Shown piece after piece: positions 51,973-62,962 of a DNA stretch of 64,000 nucleotides. Source of the stretch: Dactylorhiza incarnata (lineage: Eukaryota; Streptophyta; Magnoliopsida; Asparagales; Orchidaceae); assembly GCA_033032865.1 (NCBI GenBank), contig JAWHQI010000509.1, forward strand, positions 124,001-188,000, in the 5' to 3' direction. The translations under genes and the position numbers were made by a program. The notes beneath the pieces are model-generated. The model ran no database searches and had not been told where the DNA came from. It was given only the letters and a program-made list of their open reading frames with translations. Each line of letters starts with the position of its first letter. Within the stretch, counting starts at the first letter, position 1.

Positions 51973-53289
51973 AGACCCATAAAGAAAAATGATGTATCAT
52001 CTTTAATTGAAAATGCCCATTCATCATTATCTTCCCAAAAGCCACCACGATGTATTTGGGTACCCAAAGGAACCATCCCACTTGGTCCCCTTTGGATACC
52101 TAAATCTCTCATTCATTAGTATCCAATCATTTGCATGAAGTAGAAACCATTAAAAATGAAATATCAATACTCTACTTCATGATATGCTTATTTTCTCTTT
52201 TCTTTTGTTTATTTTTTATTTTTTGAACCAACACGCTAAGGTCACTTAGATATATTATGAAATATGACTTTTACATTTTAAGCCTAATGTTTATCAAATC
52301 AAAATTGAATTAAACTAAATATAAAGTCATAACATTTATAAGTGATCTATCTTTCCTTTTTATATATCTTATCCTTTTTAAATCCATTGCCTATAAATAT
52401 CTTATATTATCATTATAAATTGAATGCTAAATTTTCCAAATGATATTATTCAAGACTAATGAAATTACTTTCAAAATTGGATTTAAATGGATTTTTAGGG
52501 GTCTTAGGCTAAAATATTAAATGCGCAACTAATTGCATATTTGTCTATTTTTCGTTGCTGCATATAATAACTCCTATATAGAAAATCATAATCGAGAAAA
52601 TCAGAATCAAATAATATCAAAAACTAAGAGTTTTAAATCAAATATAGTAACTATGTTGCTAACGCCAGGCGTTATCACTAACGCTGGCGGTAGCATAGTT
52701 TCCTAAAAATTCTGATTTCTCTATTTATTATTTTCTGAAAAATTATTTTACTGTGTTAAGTATCATTATTTTCTACTTTCAGATAATCTAATCAATTTTG
52801 TGTCTCTTTAAAAGGATGAATATGAACTATTCACACACCACCATGATCTATTACTATCTTATGCTAAAATTCACTATTATCATATATCATAATTCATGAT
52901 CTATCAAAAATTATCTTAAATCAACTATTTCTATCAACCTTAGGAATTATGAAATATATGATGGGCATTGGTATTATGGTTTCATATCTTATATTATGTG
53001 TGTGATGTGTGTCACCAATGTTTGCATGTAATTTAGACCTTAGAATCATCTTGTATCATTAAGATCAAATCAAAAGTTTAATCATTTCATTCTAGGTCTA
53101 AAGAAAATTAATTTGAAAACTTCTCATATTACATGCAACATAATCTCCATTAATCCTATGTAATAACATTGCATTCAAATGCTTAAATTTATATGCTATG
53201 TATAACATTTACAATGTTATTAAAATATCATGATAACTATGTGATTTGAAATTATATAGAATACTAAAATTCCTAAGAAATTTTTGCTA

Positions 53290-53675
53290 AGTCAATTCGT
53301 CGAGATGTCTCGTGAAGTTCCGATGAATCTCGACGAATCCAGACAGAAGCCAAATTTCTAGTTTAAAGAAGAAATTTCGGCGGCTAAGTCTATTCGTCGA
53401 ATGTTCTCATGAACTCCCGACGAATATCGACGAACGCAGACAGAAGTCAAAAAGGCAGACTTGTGAAGGAAATTGTGCGGCTAAGTCAATTCGTAGAATG
53501 TTCTCGAGAACTCCCGACGAATTCCGACGAATGAAAACAAAAGACAGTTTTCAAGCTTTGGTCAGTATTTTTCAATGGCTAAGTCAATTCGTCGAATGTT
53601 CACGTGAAGTCTCGACGATGGCTAAGTCAATTCGTCGAATGTTCACGTGAAGTCTCGACGAATGACGGACAGACG
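53290..53675. repeat. TTCGTCGAATGTTC array, copy B
   Basis: Same five-unit arrangement as 41773-42145, with some base differences (for example TTCGTAGAA at 53490) and one extra CGATGAATCT unit near 53320. Confidence 0.85.
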
Positions 53676-55249
53676 GATTTGAAATTTATGATTCAACAAA
53701 TTCATCATGCTTATCATATTTCAAAACACTCTATATGTGATCTTTGTCTTTAATATGATTACATGATCATCATTTTGTAGACTTAAAAATCAAACATGCT
53801 TATTCAAAAGAAATTCACCAGATCATATTGTCGTAAGTCTAGAAAGAATTAGAATTTACATACATCATGATGATCTAACATATATTCTATGCAAAATTCC
53901 CTATGATCATAAATCATAATTCATGTTCTATCAAGAAATATCTCAAATCAATAATAAGAATTATGAATCTTATGATAAAAATTTGAATAATGTTTTCTTT
54001 CCATTATTTGGTGTATTGATATGCTTTGCTATTGATTGCATGTATCTCTCATATTTGTAGACTCTAGAATCAACTTTGCAATAAAGATATACATCAAACT
54101 TAATCATCACTCTATTCTAGATCTATAATTTGAAATTCTATTTTGGAATACATGCAATTTCAATATTAATCTTATGACATGACATTAAACCCAAAACTCA
54201 TCATACTAGCATTGTCACTTATTGAATATTAGTAATTGTGCTAGTTATCACATATCGTCATCTCATAAAAGTAGAAAAACTATGCGGCTTTATAACTCAT
54301 CACATCAAACAAAACCCATAGTTTATATATCAACCCTTAGATTTAAAAGCATAGGTTGTCCAAAGATTATTTACCTATGACTTCATATCTCACAATAGCG
54401 GGGGCGTAGGGTTGAATGCATTAGAGACCTAACCTCTAAGTCATATCTTGTCCTTAACCGGGGAGGGTTCCAGTGGGGCCTTGCGAGGCACTGGGGGGAA
54501 AGAGTGCTAGGTTGAGCGTTCTTTAGTGTGTGCATATGGGACTAACACCCCAACCTACGGCCTGTGTGCAGCTCCTCATGCCCATCCGTCACTTAGTACG
54601 GGGCTAGGGTGTAGACATTTAGTCGGGGTAGTCTTTAATCATAGGACATACTTATATTACTCACTGCATGAACATTTTTATTCACTTATTACTTAAATCA
54701 TGCATATTTTTGGTTGTTTAATAAAAAATGTCCTCTTGTGTCTTCATAATTTATCTTTTCATGATTAAAATGTTTTTGAAAAACACAAGAATTTGAAAAA
54801 GCCAAAGTTTCATGCAAATTTGATCCACCTAGAGATCTCCAAAAATTCTGAAATTTCAGCATGGAACTTCTCTGAGGACACTTAATAAATATCAAAAATC
54901 AAAAAATTAAAATTCTCAAAATTTCTAAAAATCACTAAAAATATTTTAGTCTATATGTACTACTTTGTTTTTGTATTTCTGACATTTGTTATTTTTGTTT
55001 ATTCATATTATGAAAAATCTACTACAAAAATTCAAAATTCAAAAATTACAAAAATATGTTTTTGTGATTTTTCTGTTTTTTATTTGATTTAAAAAAATGA
55101 TAAAACAAAAAAAACTGTATGATCTTTATTGCCAATATCAAGCATGTATGAATTCTATTATTTAGAATTATTTACAATGTTAAAACTTATTCCTTCAAAT
55201 TACTATGAACATTGTTTTGCTTATATGCTTTGATATATCTATTTAAAGT

Positions 55250-55805
55250 AGTCCTGTAACGGTTCGGTTTGGTTCGGTTTTCAAGCAAAACCGCAAACCG
55301 AACCACCCCTATGTGGTTTCAAAATTTTGGAACCGAACCGAACCGCTCAAACATTGTAACTGAACCGAGCGGCGAGCGGGGATGGGAAATCATAATTGAG
55401 CGTCTGAGCGACAGCGATCGAGCGATGTTTATTTGGTATCTGTTGTCCTCTAAAAGTCGTGAATTGAAATAAGGATATAAGTATATAATCAATTAATCAT
55501 ATAATAAAAATTTAAAAACACTAAAACAGTGACCAAAATATGATATATTATGGACATAAGTAAATCAAAATATGGATATAATTAATTACAAAAAATATAA
55601 ATTAATTACATATTATTATACACTACGGTTCGGTTTGGTTCGACTCGGTTCGGTTTGTCATGCAAAACCATGAACCGAACCAGACCGTATGGTTTTTCTA
55701 AAATCAAAACCGTGACCGAACCGTGACATACTGAAACCGAACCAAACCGTGCGGTTTGGTTTGGTTCGGTTCGGTTTGGCAGTTCGGTTGGTTTTTGCTT
55801 ACAGT
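55250..55805. mobile_element. 556-bp insert, probable non-autonomous DNA transposon
   Basis: Present in copy B only; copy A has the uninterrupted ATTTAAAGTGCATC at 43716-43729. Ends read AGTCCTGTAACGGTTCGG on the left and TTTTTGCTTACAGT on the right; inverted, the right gives ACTGTAAGCAAAAACC, so the inverted match is short (CTGTAA). Both subterminal regions are packed with GGTTCGGTTTGGTTCGGTTT and the complement, as in some hAT families. Only 2 bp (GT) appear duplicated, so an hAT origin with 8-bp duplication is not proven. The frame at 55269-55472 is not a gene. Confidence 0.7.
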
Positions 55806-56246
55806 GTGCATCAAATATTGAAATATGTGTAGAACCAAGCTTAGCATGCCTCTAAGTATGAGTAAATGTTTTATGATTGATAATGATACTTTTCACTCAC
55901 TTATTTTGGTAATCAACATGTGTGTCTAAATCTAAAAATGCTTGCTTGTGTATTGTATTTGTACAATGAATTAAAACTTGCATAAGCTTATTGTCTACAC
56001 TACATTTAAATTGCACTTATAAAATTTAGAAAAGTTGTTAAGTTAAAAATTTGGGGTTTGTAAAACAAGTGTATTCGGAGAATATTGTCTCACAAATGTG
56101 AACAAAAAATTATATATGTAGACAAATATAACTCCATCAAGCACTACTTGAACCTCCTGATAAGTCATCATAAGCATTGTGAGGTTGAGCACCTTGGAAA
56201 GAATAGTAAAGTGTCTTGTGCAAACCTTAGTTATTACACCACTTTG

Positions 56247-56340
56247 TTAAAACAATTTAGTAATTATCTTAAAATTATAAAAAGAATTTTTATTCCCTTA
56301 TTCACCCCCCCCCCCTCTAAGGGCGCCGTAAGATCCAACA
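56247..56340 (+). repeat. Remnant of the copia LTR 3' end, copy B
   Basis: Matches the last part of the copy A LTR (46204-46289), ending GATCCAACA with the expected CA. The poly-C run before CTCTAAGG is longer than in copy A. The rest of the LTR and the polypurine tracts were lost at the joint near 56247. Confidence 0.85.
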
Positions 56341-56757
56341 GAAACACCATACAATCTCTGCTATGGCACGGAGGCGATCATTCCTATCGACATCGGAGTT
56401 CCTAACATCCGGGTAATGACTTTCGACCCTGAAAAGAACGGCGAAGCACTTCGCGAAAACCTTGACTTAATCCCCGAAGTTAGGGACGCGGCGGCCCAGC
56501 GCATCTACCAGAGGCGCGTATCCCGGCTCTATGACTGCATGTTGAAACCAAGGCCAATCAATGTCAGAGATCTCATCCTACGCAGCATCGAAGCAGCGGG
56601 AAAATGTCCACAAAGAGACAAACTCTCCCCAGCTTGGGAAAGACCGTATGTTGTCATTACCATTGTGAAACCTGGGACATACAAGCTCCGAACGGGAAAA
56701 GGAAAGACCATGCCACACACGTGGAACGCACAAAACTTGCGCCGTTTTTATCAGTAA
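56341..56757 (+). pseudogene. Tat/Retand-like integrase C-terminus, copy B
   Basis: 138 codons to TAA, parallel to copy A with two codons missing (AAQRIYQRR in place of AAQRVAIYQR) and a few substitutions. Same conserved phrases (TPYNLCYGTE, LSPAWERPYVV, TWNAQNLRRFYQ). Catalytic core absent. Confidence 0.9.
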
Positions 56758-57646
56758 ACTTGTATTTTTTGTTATGTAAAAAACCGCGAGCTTCCACTCG
56801 CGCAAACTATCTTTATGCGATGAAAACTATGTTTTAATACCAACACCTGTGTTTAAACAAAAATGATGTTACATGATTTTTTAACCACCATAATAAGACA
56901 AAGTTGTAAGGGTCAGTCCTTCGTGCAGTCATCCTCAGTTTGAATACAAACACTATTCACCGTCAACTTCGGGACCTGTCCCCCTATAGTCGTAAGGGCA
57001 TGTCCCTCGTGCGGTCGTCCTCGGTTTGAATACAAACGTTATTCACCGTCGACTTCAGGACCTGTTCCCCATATAGATGTAAGTGCCTGTCCCTCGTGCG
57101 GTCATCCTCGGTTTGAATACAAACGCTCTATTCATCGTCGACTTCGGGACCTGTTCCCCCTATAGCCATAAGGGTCTGTCCCTCGTGCGGTCATCCTCGG
57201 TTTGAATACAAATGTTATTCACCGTCGACTTCGGAACATGTTCCCCCTATAGCCGTAAGGGCATGTCCCTCGTGCGGCCATCCTCGGTTTGAAGACAAAC
57301 GCTATTCACCGTCGACTTCGGGACCTATTCCCCCTATAGCCGTAAGGGCCTGCTTGTGGCGGACTTCGGGCCGTTACAATTCATCGTCGACTTCAAGCAC
57401 GATAACACAAAGCAGAAAAGGAGAGCACGACAAGGCCAAAGATCAGCTCTCGACAACATCTTGACGATCCTCCTACGGGAAACCCCCAGCTTCCTTTCCA
57501 TAGGATAGAGAATCTTCTGGATGGCCCTCTAGGAAGCGACATCGCAATCGTAATTCAGCAACGTCTCCAAGTCACCGCGAAGAAGGCGACGAAACCTCCA
57601 AACTCCTTCAAGCGACAATAGGGAATTTGAAGGTTTGGGGGGCAAT
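56758..57646 (+). repeat. Tat 3' region with 86/87-bp tandem repeats, copy B
   Basis: Six units (about 56900-57365) as in copy A, then single-copy sequence and the polypurine tract GTTTGGGGGGCAAT ending at 57646. One unit has a 2-base insertion (CGCTCTATTCATC). Confidence 0.87.
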
Positions 57647-59268
57647 TGATATGCACTCATTCGCAGAACCAAGGGGTGCATTTAGCCAAAGCCCCACCAT
57701 GAGTAAGTGGGGATAGTCGAGGCATGCCAAGTCTCGCGGCAAAGAGAGTGGGAAAACCCCTACAACCGATGCACGACGCCAAGCCTGGTCGAACCCAGTC
57801 CCCGCGCCCCATTAAGGGGCGGTTAAACACGCACCCTACAAAGGGGGTGTGGGTCGCACCCCACTTCGCGGGGAGCGGCCAAAGCCGCACCCCACTTCGC
57901 GGGGCGCGGCCAAAGCCGCACCCGTCAAGTGGGGTGCGGCCAAGGCCGCACCCCGTCAAGTGGGGTGCGGCTAAGGCTGCACCCCGTCAAGTGGGGTGTG
58001 GCTAAGGCAGCACCCCTCAAGGGGTGCGGCCCAAGCCGCACGGGCCGCACCCCCTAGAGGGTGTAACCAATGTCGCACCCCTTATGGGGTGCGGCCCAAG
58101 CCGCACCCCTCTTGGGGCGCGACCCTAATCACTCCCCCTGGAGAGCGGCCAAGCCTGCCCCCCCAGTCGGGGGCACGACAAATCCAATGCCCCTCAGGGG
58201 CGCAGTCAGAGCCCCAACGCTCTCCCTCTCTCGAGGCCAGGAGTCGCCCTCCGTCGACACCCGACCACATTTTTGACTTTCGGTCTCAAAAGCGAGCGAA
58301 GCATTTCCACACGCCGTCTTGTTCCTTACTTGCTCAGAACGCTTCTGTGTTCATTGCGCGCTCAGAACGCTCTCAAGTTCTTTGCGCGCTCAGAATGCTC
58401 TCGTGCTCATTGCGCGCTCAGAACGCTCTCATGTTTGTTGCGCGCTCAGAGCGCTCTCGTGTTCATTGTGCGCTCAGAATGCTTCCATGTTCATAACACG
58501 CGGGGCAGTTAACCTTTCCTAATTTTCTAGATTGCAGGCACAGTTCACTTCGCTCAACGCCGTCACCGAAGCTGCCCCGAACTGCCCAAGCTGACGGAAC
58601 TGCCCGGGGGCAAGACGGGAATATCCAAAAAATGGTGATCCGTGTGCTCCAAATAGGCCAGCGTGATTCGTCCATGGGGTGGTTACGATGGTTACGACGA
58701 CAAAATTACCGGGCTACCCCTGCCCAAGGCTATAAAAGGAGCTCAGTGCCTTTATTTCAAGACACCTTGTCTTCTGCGCCCAAGAGAGCGCCTTGAAGAT
58801 TTCCTTGGAATTCTCCTTCGGCGCTTGAAAATCTCATTCGTTCTTCGAAGACCTTCTTCGAATTTTCGAAGATCTCCTTCGTGACTTTGAAGATTTTCCT
58901 TCGCTACGGAAGACAGTCCTCTAAGCGGATTGAGAATCCTCCGAGTTACGAAAGACGACTCGAGAATCTCAATTTCGTTCCCGGAAAATACTTAGTCTCT
59001 CGAGAGGTGGCCTGTCACCCTCGAGATTTACTTTCTCTTCCATTGTAACGAGCATCGGTCTGTCGCGCTCGAGTTCTCAGCTTACAATTGTAAACAAACC
59101 AGAAGATTGTAACGAGCATGGTTTTTTCACCTTTTCCGGGTTTTCCACGATAAAAAGTGTTCGCGTTGTTTATTAACTCTTTCATTGATTGTTTGCGCGC
59201 TCGGCTCGCTTGCGAGCTAAAGTGGTTCAATTCGACCGGTCTGCCAGAGCATCGAGTGACCCGCAACA
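57647..59268 (+). repeat. Tat/Retand-like LTR, copy B
   Basis: TGATATGCACTC to ACCCGCAACA, 1,622 bp. It lacks the 470-bp filler of copy A and keeps the normal promoter region: TATAAAAGGA at 58731-58740 followed by GCTCAGTGCC. It lacks about 30 bases around 59105 that copy A has. Confidence 0.87.
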
Positions 59269-59908
59269 AACGTAATTCATCGCCTCTTTCCCTCTTTTGT
59301 TGGTTAGAATTGGAGTAGTTAATGAACTCTATTTTAGGATATGGCAATAGCTATGACTTTTATAGATGAGTCAAATTTTGGGGATGTAATGAAGTTGAAA
59401 AGTGACTACTCATAATATTTATGTTCCTATTTTGGGCTTTGAATGAACCTATAAATTACGGGTTAACAGATTTTGTGTGATGTGTAGTTGCGAAATTATG
59501 GATCTAATAACCTATGATTTGAGAATTTGGATCTAGCTAGCGAGCTATTCCATCGTGTTAGCATATATGAACTGTATCGCTAACGCTTGTGCTTGGTTCA
59601 AGAATTTGGAATCGCTATGAACCTTTAAAGCAAAACTGATTTGGAAAAAATAACTATTAAATGTAAAATTATGAAATTGTCTTACCAGAAGAAATTTGTA
59701 TGGAGTAACTCTTGGTACCCACTTTCAAAATAACTAAGAAAGTAGTAGTTGAGTGAATACTCCAAAACTCATGGTCAAATCGTTATAGAAATTCATGTTA
59801 AAGTTTGAATCGGGAAAATTTAATTTGTAATTGTAAATTACTAAATTAGTGTAGGTGCGTTATGCGAAAACTTTATTCCCATAACAATGAACTCGTTGAA
59901 AATATGTT
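59269..59908. other. AT-rich spacer, copy B, to the solo LTR target site
   Basis: Matches 49664-50300; no gene seen. It ends with ATGTT at 59904-59908, the left target duplication of the solo LTR. Confidence 0.75.
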
Positions 59909-60119
59909 TGTTATACCACCCATAAAGGCCTTGGGGTGCGTCTAAAGGAAGCACCACTGAAGAGAGATGGGGTCGGCGGTCAACACGCAATCGCCCGAAT
60001 CAAAGAAACCGAGCCCGCCATTTCCGCCGCCCACCGTCAGAAACAGAGCGCGCGCAAGCGCGTGCGCTGCCGCGCGCACAATAGCGCGCGGGCAGCGCCC
60101 CCCGTCGCGGGGGAACGGC

Positions 60120-60595
60120 CCCGCTGCACCCCCCTCGGGGTGCGGCTCGCGCGGAGCCGCACCCCTCAAGGGGTCCGGCCAAGCCGCACCCCCCTTGGGG
60201 GTGCGGCCCCGCCGCACCCCTCAAGGGGTGCGGCCAAGCCGCACCCCCCATGGGGGTGCGGCCAAGCCGCACCCCTGAAGGGGTGCGGCCCAGCCGCACC
60301 CCTCCAGAGGTGCGGCCGAGCCGTACCCCCCTTGGGGGTGCGGCCCAGCCGCACCCTTCAAGGGGTGCGGCCAAGCTGCACCTCCCATGGGGGTGCGGCC
60401 CAGCCGCACCCCTCAAGGGGTGCGGCCCAGCCGCACCCCTCCAGAGGTGCGGCCGAGCCGTACCCCCCCGGGGTGCGACTCCGCCGCACCTCCCATAGGG
60501 TGCGGCCCAACCGCACCCCTCAAGGGGTGCGGCCAAGCCGCACCCCCCCGGGGTGCGCCTCCGCCGCACCTCCCATAGGATGCGGTCCGGCCCCC
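60120..60595. repeat. GC-rich hairpin array in the solo LTR
   Basis: About 16 units of 28-30 bp with the inverted pair GGGGTGCGGC and GCCGCACCCC around a CAA or CA loop, joined by CTCAAG, CCATGG or CCAGAG. It is open in several frames on both strands, giving spurious Arg/Pro-rich frames. Confidence 0.88.
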
Positions 60596-60845
60596 TTCCC
60601 TCGCCTTTTTTCCATAAGGGGGCTCGTAAGGGACACCGCCGTATTCACGCCCCCTCGTCGGGCGCGTCGGATCCCAATTCCCCTTTGGGGGACAACTTTC
60701 CGTTCCACCGTTTGCTCGGAACGCCTCCGCGCTCACGCGCGCTCAGAACACTACTAAGCGCGCTCAGAGCGCTTCCATGTTCGTTGCGCGCTCGGAGCAC
60801 TTTAGCGCTCACGCGCGCTCAGAACGCTTCCGAACGCGTTCGGGA

Positions 60846-61050
60846 GCGTTCTCACTTTTTGTCTTTCAGGCGTCTCACTTTTTGTCTTTCAGGCGTCTCA
60901 CTTTTTGTCTTTCAGGCGTCTCACTTTTTGTCTTTCAGGCGTCTCACTCTTTGTCTTTCAGGCGTCTCACTTTTTGTCTTTCAGGCGTCTCACTTTTTGT
61001 CTTTCAGGCGTCTCACTTTTTGTCTTTCAGGCTTCTCACTTTTCAGGAAC
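60846..61050. repeat. 24-bp tandem repeat TTTTTGTCTTTCAGGCGTCTCACT
   Basis: About eight nearly identical copies. One has CTCTTTG in place of CTTTTTG, and the last diverges (GGCTTCTCACTTTTCAGG). As 24 is divisible by three and the unit lacks stops in two plus frames, spurious peptides such as FVFQASHF arise. The unit contains TTTCAG|GCG, a splice-acceptor-like word, eight times upstream of the TATA box. Confidence 0.93.
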
Positions 61051-61389
61051 AGTTAGTCGCCTTTTTCACCTCCAACAGAACTGCCCGAACTGCCCAAACT
61101 GCCCAAGCTGCCCGAAGGGCAAGGTGGTCATTTACGAAGAATGGTGATCCGAGGGCCACGAACCGGAGAATATGATTCGTCCACCGAACATTTATGGAAA
61201 CTGCCGACGGCAAAATTACCGGGCCGCCCCCGGCAAAAACTATAAAAGGAGCCCCATGGCTTCATTTGAAAGGACCTGGACTTCTGGACTCGGGAGAGCT
61301 CCTTGCAGACTTTTGCGGAATTCTCCTTCGGCACTTGAAGATCTCCTTCGGGACTTGAGGATCTCCTTCGGGACTTGAAGATCTTCATC

Positions 61390-62010
61390 TTCCAGAAAGG
61401 CGACTAGCATTTCTCAGAAGGGAAAGACGACTAGCCTTCTCGATTCCGAAAGGCGACGAGCAGTTCTCAGAAGAGAAAGGCGACTAGCCTTCTCGATTCC
61501 GAAAGGCGACGAGCAGTTCTCAGAAGAGAAAGGCGACTAGCCTTCTCGATTCTGAAAGGCGACTAGCCTTCTCGATTCCGAAAGGCGACGAGCAGTTCTC
61601 AGAAGAGAAAGGCGACTAGCCTTCTCGATTCCGAAAGGCGACAAGCAGTTCTCAGAAGAGAAAGGCGACAAGCCTTCCCGATTCCGAAAGGCGACGAGCA
61701 GTTCTCAGAAGAGAAAGGCGACTAGCCCCCTCAATTCCGAAAGGCGACAAGCAGTTCTCAGAAGAGAAAGGCGACAAGCCTTCCCGATTCCGAAAGGCGA
61801 CGAGCAGTTCTCAGAAGAGAAAGGCGACTAGCCCCCTCAATTCCGAAAGGCGACGAGCAGTTCTCAGAAGAGAAAGGCGACTAGCCCCCTCAATTCCGAA
61901 AGGCGACGAGCAGTTCTCAGAAGAGAAAGGCGACCAGCCTTCTCAATTCCAGAAATGCGACCAGCATCTCTCAGAAGGGAAAGGCGACTAGCCTTCCCGC
62001 TTCCGAAAGG
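61390..62010. repeat. 53-bp tandem repeat in the solo LTR transcribed part
   Basis: About eleven copies of a unit with CGAAAGGCGACGAGCAGTTC, TCAGAAGAGAAAGGCGACTA and GCCTTCTCGATTC; some half units occur (near 61555). It lies downstream of TATAAAAGG at 61241, so it would be in the 5' part of any transcript. Confidence 0.9.
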
Positions 62011-62338
62011 CGTCTAGCAGTCTTTGAAGGGAAAAGGACTTAGTTTTTTCGTGGGGTGGCCTGTCACCCTCGAAGCTCTCTTTCTCCAAGTATTGTAACG
62101 AGCAGCGGTCTGTCGCGCTCGAGTTCTAGCTTCCAAGTTGTAACTCCTCCAGAAGATAGTGAAGTTTGGTCGGCACAGCTCCGGCCGCGTGGTTTTTTAC
62201 CCTTTCCGGGTTTTCCACGTTAAAAAGTCTCTGCGTACTCAACGAACCTCTAATTGACTGTTTGCACGCTTAGCTCGCTCACGAGCTAAGGCGGTTCAAG
62301 TGAACCGGTCTACCAAGAGCCCTAAGCGTTCCGCAACA

Positions 62339-62962
62339 ATGTTGAAACTCGATTTATTAATTCAAAATGTTATGTTGTTAAACATTATTGAGCACCATCA
62401 AATTTGTTGAAATTACGTCTGTATTTCAATAAAATATGTTTCGTTGAAGAGTTGTCCCTTGCACGAGAAGAATCTTCAATAATCATAAATATAATTGATA
62501 ACTCACTTGGTGAGTAACTCATATAAGGAGCTGTGTGCTTATAGTGAAATGAGTTGAAAATGATTTTCTTTCAAAATTGAAAGTTTGGATGTTGGAGTAA
62601 TGATCGGACGTTAAAGCCTCTTGCAGTGTAAAACGATTCTTGGATTTGTCCTCGAAATCGTAAGCTTGGCATGAAATACTTTCCATAATATAACCATTAA
62701 TCTAGTTAATGGTATACTTGGTGTTTTGCCAATGTAAGAAATCATGCGTTGATAATGAATATTGCTAAAAGTGATTTAGGCTAAAGATCACTAATTCATG
62801 CATTTGAGTAAATCCAGGGGGATTCAACTCCAAATTCTCTGAGATTTTATAATTTATACATAGGATATAAACAAGTTAATAAAGGTGTCACCCAAGTCTC
62901 ATGATTTATTTCTAATCATTGGGCATAATTATCCCATTAATTTGTGACATGCATAACATTTA
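62339..62962. other. Spacer copy B after the solo LTR
   Basis: Matches 50299-50933 with scattered changes; no gene seen. It ends at the right edge of the tandem duplication. Confidence 0.78.

Larger units (their letters stand above)
51973..56246 (+). other. Non-coding interior of the copia element, copy B
   Basis: Aligns with 40422-44167 of copy A: palindrome cluster 52654-52700, TTCGTCGAA array 53290-53675, GC-richer block 54390-54625. No gene seen. It contains the 55250-55805 insert and ends at the deletion joint near 56247. A segment in copy A near 41625-41660 is absent here at 53180, a small deletion. Confidence 0.7.
59909..62338 (+). mobile_element. Solo LTR with 5-bp target duplication ATGTT
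   Basis: TGTTATACCACCC to TTCCGCAACA, 2,430 bp, flanked by ATGTT (59904-59908 and 62339-62343). Copy A has the empty site with one ATGTT near 50303. No primer site, polypurine tract or coding region accompanies it, so it is a solo LTR left by recombination between two LTRs. Its plan matches the LTRs at 47599 and 57647 (GC hairpin array, GCTCAGAACGC words, AAATTACCGGG and TATAAAAGGAGC at 61241, CGGTCTGTCGCGCTCGAG), so it is from a related Tat/Retand-like family. All long frames inside come from repeats. Confidence 0.95.
50934..62962 (+). repeat. Segmental tandem duplication, unit B
   Basis: Starts CTCACAATATTGGACTC inside the copia gag, and ends ATGTGTGA at about 62962. Relative to unit A it gained an insert at 55250-55805 and a solo LTR at 59909-62338, and lost A 44167-46210 (the joint at 56248 shares AAAA) and six bases of the integrase frame. 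Elsewhere differences are scattered single bases and small indels. Confidence 0.85.

Noticed and set aside
55269..55472. Short frame in the 556-bp insert
   Set aside because: Made of GGTTCGG-type repeats and unlike any transposase.
59936..61175. Reading frames up to 273 codons in the solo LTR
   Set aside because: They follow the GC hairpin and 24-bp arrays, whose periods or composition keep frames open. The sequence is inside an LTR.
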